From contig NZ_SLUP01000010.1 in the NCBI RefSeq assembly GCF_004341235.1, positions 1-64,000 on the forward strand: a DNA stretch of 64,000 nucleotides, read 5' to 3'. Below are positions 62,275 to 64,000 of the stretch, in pieces; position 1 is the stretch's first letter; the number at the start of each line of letters is the position of its first letter. The notes beneath the pieces are model-generated. The model did not search any database and was not told where the DNA came from. It saw nothing but the letters and a program-made list of their open reading frames with translations. The position numbers were made by a program, and so were the translations under genes. This stretch comes from Mariniflexile fucanivorans. GTDB taxonomy: Bacteria; Bacteroidota; Bacteroidia; Flavobacteriales; Flavobacteriaceae.

Positions 62275-64000
62275 ATGGCGTTAACATCACATTTACAGAC
62301 ATTAAGCGAAAAACTTACAGGTGAATTATTTTATGATGATTTAATAAAGTCCATTTATGCTACCGATGCTTCTGCGTTTAGAATGTTACCATTGGCTGTG
62401 GCATACCCAAAAACCAATGAGGATATTAAGCAACTCATTCAGTTTGCAAAAACACATAAAACATCATTAATTCCAAGAACAGCAGGCACATCACTGGCGG
62501 GTCAATGCGTTGGAGATGGTATTGTGGTTGATGTTTCTAAGTATTTTACTAAAATTTTAGACATCAATAAAAAGGAGCAAACCGTTACCGTGCAACCAGG
62601 CGTGGTTCGAGATGCGTTAAATAATTATTTAAGACCATTTGGACTGTGGTTTAGCCCCAATACATCCACATCAAACCGTTGCATGATTGGTGGTATGGTT
62701 GGTAATAACTCTTCGGGAACTACCTCCATTCAATATGGTGTAACACGCGATAAAGTAATTGAAATGCATACTATTTTAAGCGATGGAAGCACTGTGGTTT
62801 TTAATGAGGTATCTTCGGAAGCATTTCAAGACAAAACAACTTTAAACAGTTTAGAAGGAAATATTTATAAAAGTATTTATACTGAATTATCTTCGGAAAT
62901 CATTCAAAATCAAATCATTGAAAATTTTCCTAAACCAGAAATACATCGAAGAAATACAGGCTATGCGATTGATGAATTGATAAAATCAGATGTGTTTTCA
63001 AATTCATCTGAAAAATTCAACATGTGCAAACTCCTTTCAGGAAGTGAAGGCACGTTGGCATTTACAACACAAATCACCTTAAAATTAGACACATTACCGC
63101 CACAAGAAGCTGTTATGGTGGCTGCACATTTTAATAGTATAGAAACCTGCTTGAGTGCTGTAGAAATGGTTATGAATCATAATTTGTACACCTGCGAAAT
63201 GATGGATAAAACCATTTTAGATTGTACAAAGCATAATAAAACCCAGCAAGAAAACAGGAGTTTTATTCAAGGCGATCCCAAAGCCATTTTAATGTGCGAA
63301 GTACGAGCGTTTACAAAAGAAGAAGTTGGTGTTTTAGCAAAAAATCTTGTAAATGTTATTGAAGCTTCAGGGTTAAGTTATGCATTTCCTATACTTGAAG
63401 GTGATGAAATAAATAAAGCAAATAACTTGCGTAGTGCCGGATTGGGTTTGCTAGGAAATATAATTGGCGATAAAAAATCGCACCCTTGTATTGAAGATAC
63501 TGCGGTTACAGTACCCGATTTAGCAAACTATATTTCTGAGTTTGCTGCTTTAATGAGAGGCTATAACCAAGAGGCTATCTATTACGCCCATGCTGGTGCT
63601 GGCGAGTTGCATTTACGACCTATTTTAAATTTAAAGAAATCTGAAGATGTGGTCTTGTTTAGAAAAATAACAACCGATGTCGCACATTTAGTGAAAAAAT
63701 ACGGAGGTTCTATGAGTGGAGAACATGGCGATGGTATTGTGCGAGGAGAATTTATTCCGTTAATGATAGGTGATGCGAATTATCAAATTTTGAAACGTAT
63801 AAAATCAGCGTTTGATGCGCATAACATTTTTAATCCTGGTAAAATTGTAGATGCGTTCCCTATGGATAAATCTTTAAGATATGTTCCAGATAGGGTAGAG
63901 CCTGAAATTGAAACCCTGCTCGATTTTTCGCATTCTCAAGGTATTTTGCGTGAAGCTGAAAAATGCAACGGTTCTGGCGATTGTAGAAAACTACCAGAAT
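62275..64000 (+). CDS. FAD-linked oxidase with Fe-S region, partial at the window end
   Basis: 575 codons are visible and the frame is still open at the edge. The start MALTSHLQTLSEKLTGELFY leads into a PCMH-type FAD-binding domain (PRTAGTSLAGQCVGDGIVVD, CMIGGMVGNNSSGTTSIQYG) and a FAD-linked oxidase C-domain with HAGAGELHLRP. The last visible part, AEKCNGSGDCRK (near residue 570), is the start of a 4Fe-4S domain. It is of the D-lactate/glycolate dehydrogenase type with fused ferredoxin and probably CCG regions. The substrate is a 2-hydroxy acid by family. Confidence 0.88.
   Translation, partial: MALTSHLQTLSEKLTGELFYDDLIKSIYATDASAFRMLPLAVAYPKTNEDIKQLIQFAKTHKTSLIPRTAGTSLAGQCVGDGIVVDVSKYFTKILDINKKEQTVTVQPGVVRDALNNYLRPFGLWFSPNTSTSNRCMIGGMVGNNSSGTTSIQYGVTRDKVIEMHTILSDGSTVVFNEVSSEAFQDKTTLNSLEGNIYKSIYTELSSEIIQNQIIENFPKPEIHRRNTGYAIDELIKSDVFSNSSEKFNMCKLLSGSEGTLAFTTQITLKLDTLPPQEAVMVAAHFNSIETCLSAVEMVMNHNLYTCEMMDKTILDCTKHNKTQQENRSFIQGDPKAILMCEVRAFTKEEVGVLAKNLVNVIEASGLSYAFPILEGDEINKANNLRSAGLGLLGNIIGDKKSHPCIEDTAVTVPDLANYISEFAALMRGYNQEAIYYAHAGAGELHLRPILNLKKSEDVVLFRKITTDVAHLVKKYGGSMSGEHGDGIVRGEFIPLMIGDANYQILKRIKSAFDAHNIFNPGKIVDAFPMDKSLRYVPDRVEPEIETLLDFSHSQGILREAEKCNGSGDCRKLPE

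Noticed and set aside
1-64000. tRNA or rRNA genes
   Set aside because: I looked in the gaps for cloverleaf-like and GTTCRA-type sequence and found none that fits; TTCGA in 30265-30308 belongs to the tandem repeat.

Overview
The window is chromosomal DNA of a member of the Flavobacteriaceae (Bacteroidota), probably marine. The evidence is AT-rich sequence, frequent TTG/GTG starts, promoter -7 boxes of the type TAnnTTTG, and a gene set typical of the family: DUF4212 plus an SSS symporter beside acs, ApbE-DUF4266-DUF3570, a GH3/beta-lactamase fusion, BshA, LptD, and a 161-residue protein long mislabelled as an ABC ATPase in this phylum. No rRNA, tRNA or CRISPR array was seen. The last gene runs off the right edge.

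Accessory left end (1-7.4 kb). A restriction-modification-like island occupies 0.36-3.4 kb. A C-type controller gene lies behind a textbook double C-box that interleaves with a Bacteroidota promoter. Converging on it are a gamma-class adenine methyltransferase that appears to lack its C-terminus, a small Cys/His/Asp protein and a PD-(D/E)XK/DUF5655 nuclease. A third copy of the controller operator sits right at the methyltransferase start. Next come an exported fusion of metallo-beta-lactamase, deiodinase-like thioredoxin and EF-hand domains, and a NYN-LOTUS protein. Related direct repeats (about 73 bp for the two better copies) separate these genes.

7.4-16.5 kb: a TfoX-N protein, a membrane acyltransferase, then an acetate module (DUF4212 small subunit, SSS symporter, acs). 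A perfect 36-bp palindrome separates it from a convergent DnaQ-like exonuclease and a cNMP/CBS/DUF294 sensor gene, followed by an FAH-family protein. 16.6-25.1 kb: ordinary metabolism, transport and stress genes (alcohol dehydrogenase, ABC exporter, DinB, Bcr-type MFS with a divergent Crp-like regulator, YceI, zinc peptidase) and a one-domain helicase-like protein with a degenerate DEAD box.

25.4-32.5 kb: a TPR-LuxR regulator, a candidate structured small RNA, an ECF sigma - 57-residue protein - MscS channel operon, a PAP2 phosphatase, and a patch with helical-period tandem repeats, a lipoprotein, a decayed RAYT transposase remnant between inverted REP elements, and a TonB-C-like protein. 32.5-39.3 kb: a tight operon of two transglutaminases and a circularly permuted ATP-grasp/alpha-E protein, probably a peptide ligation system. 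39.5-43.6 kb: a sugar kinase, GMP reductase, a hybrid kinase whose phospho-accepting His is Tyr, and RidA.

43.6-64 kb: envelope and redox genes (LptD, amidase, MCE protein, an Hdr-like Fe-S pair), SerB, the thioredoxin-ApbE-DUF4266-DUF3570 set, a GH3/beta-lactamase gene split by one in-frame TAA, BshA, two small outer-membrane proteins (one without a start codon) and an FAD/Fe-S oxidase cut by the window end. The points most worth following up are the C-box/methyltransferase island, the three-domain exported fusion, the pseudo-kinase, the candidate ncRNA, the RAYT/REP remnant and the split GH3 gene.
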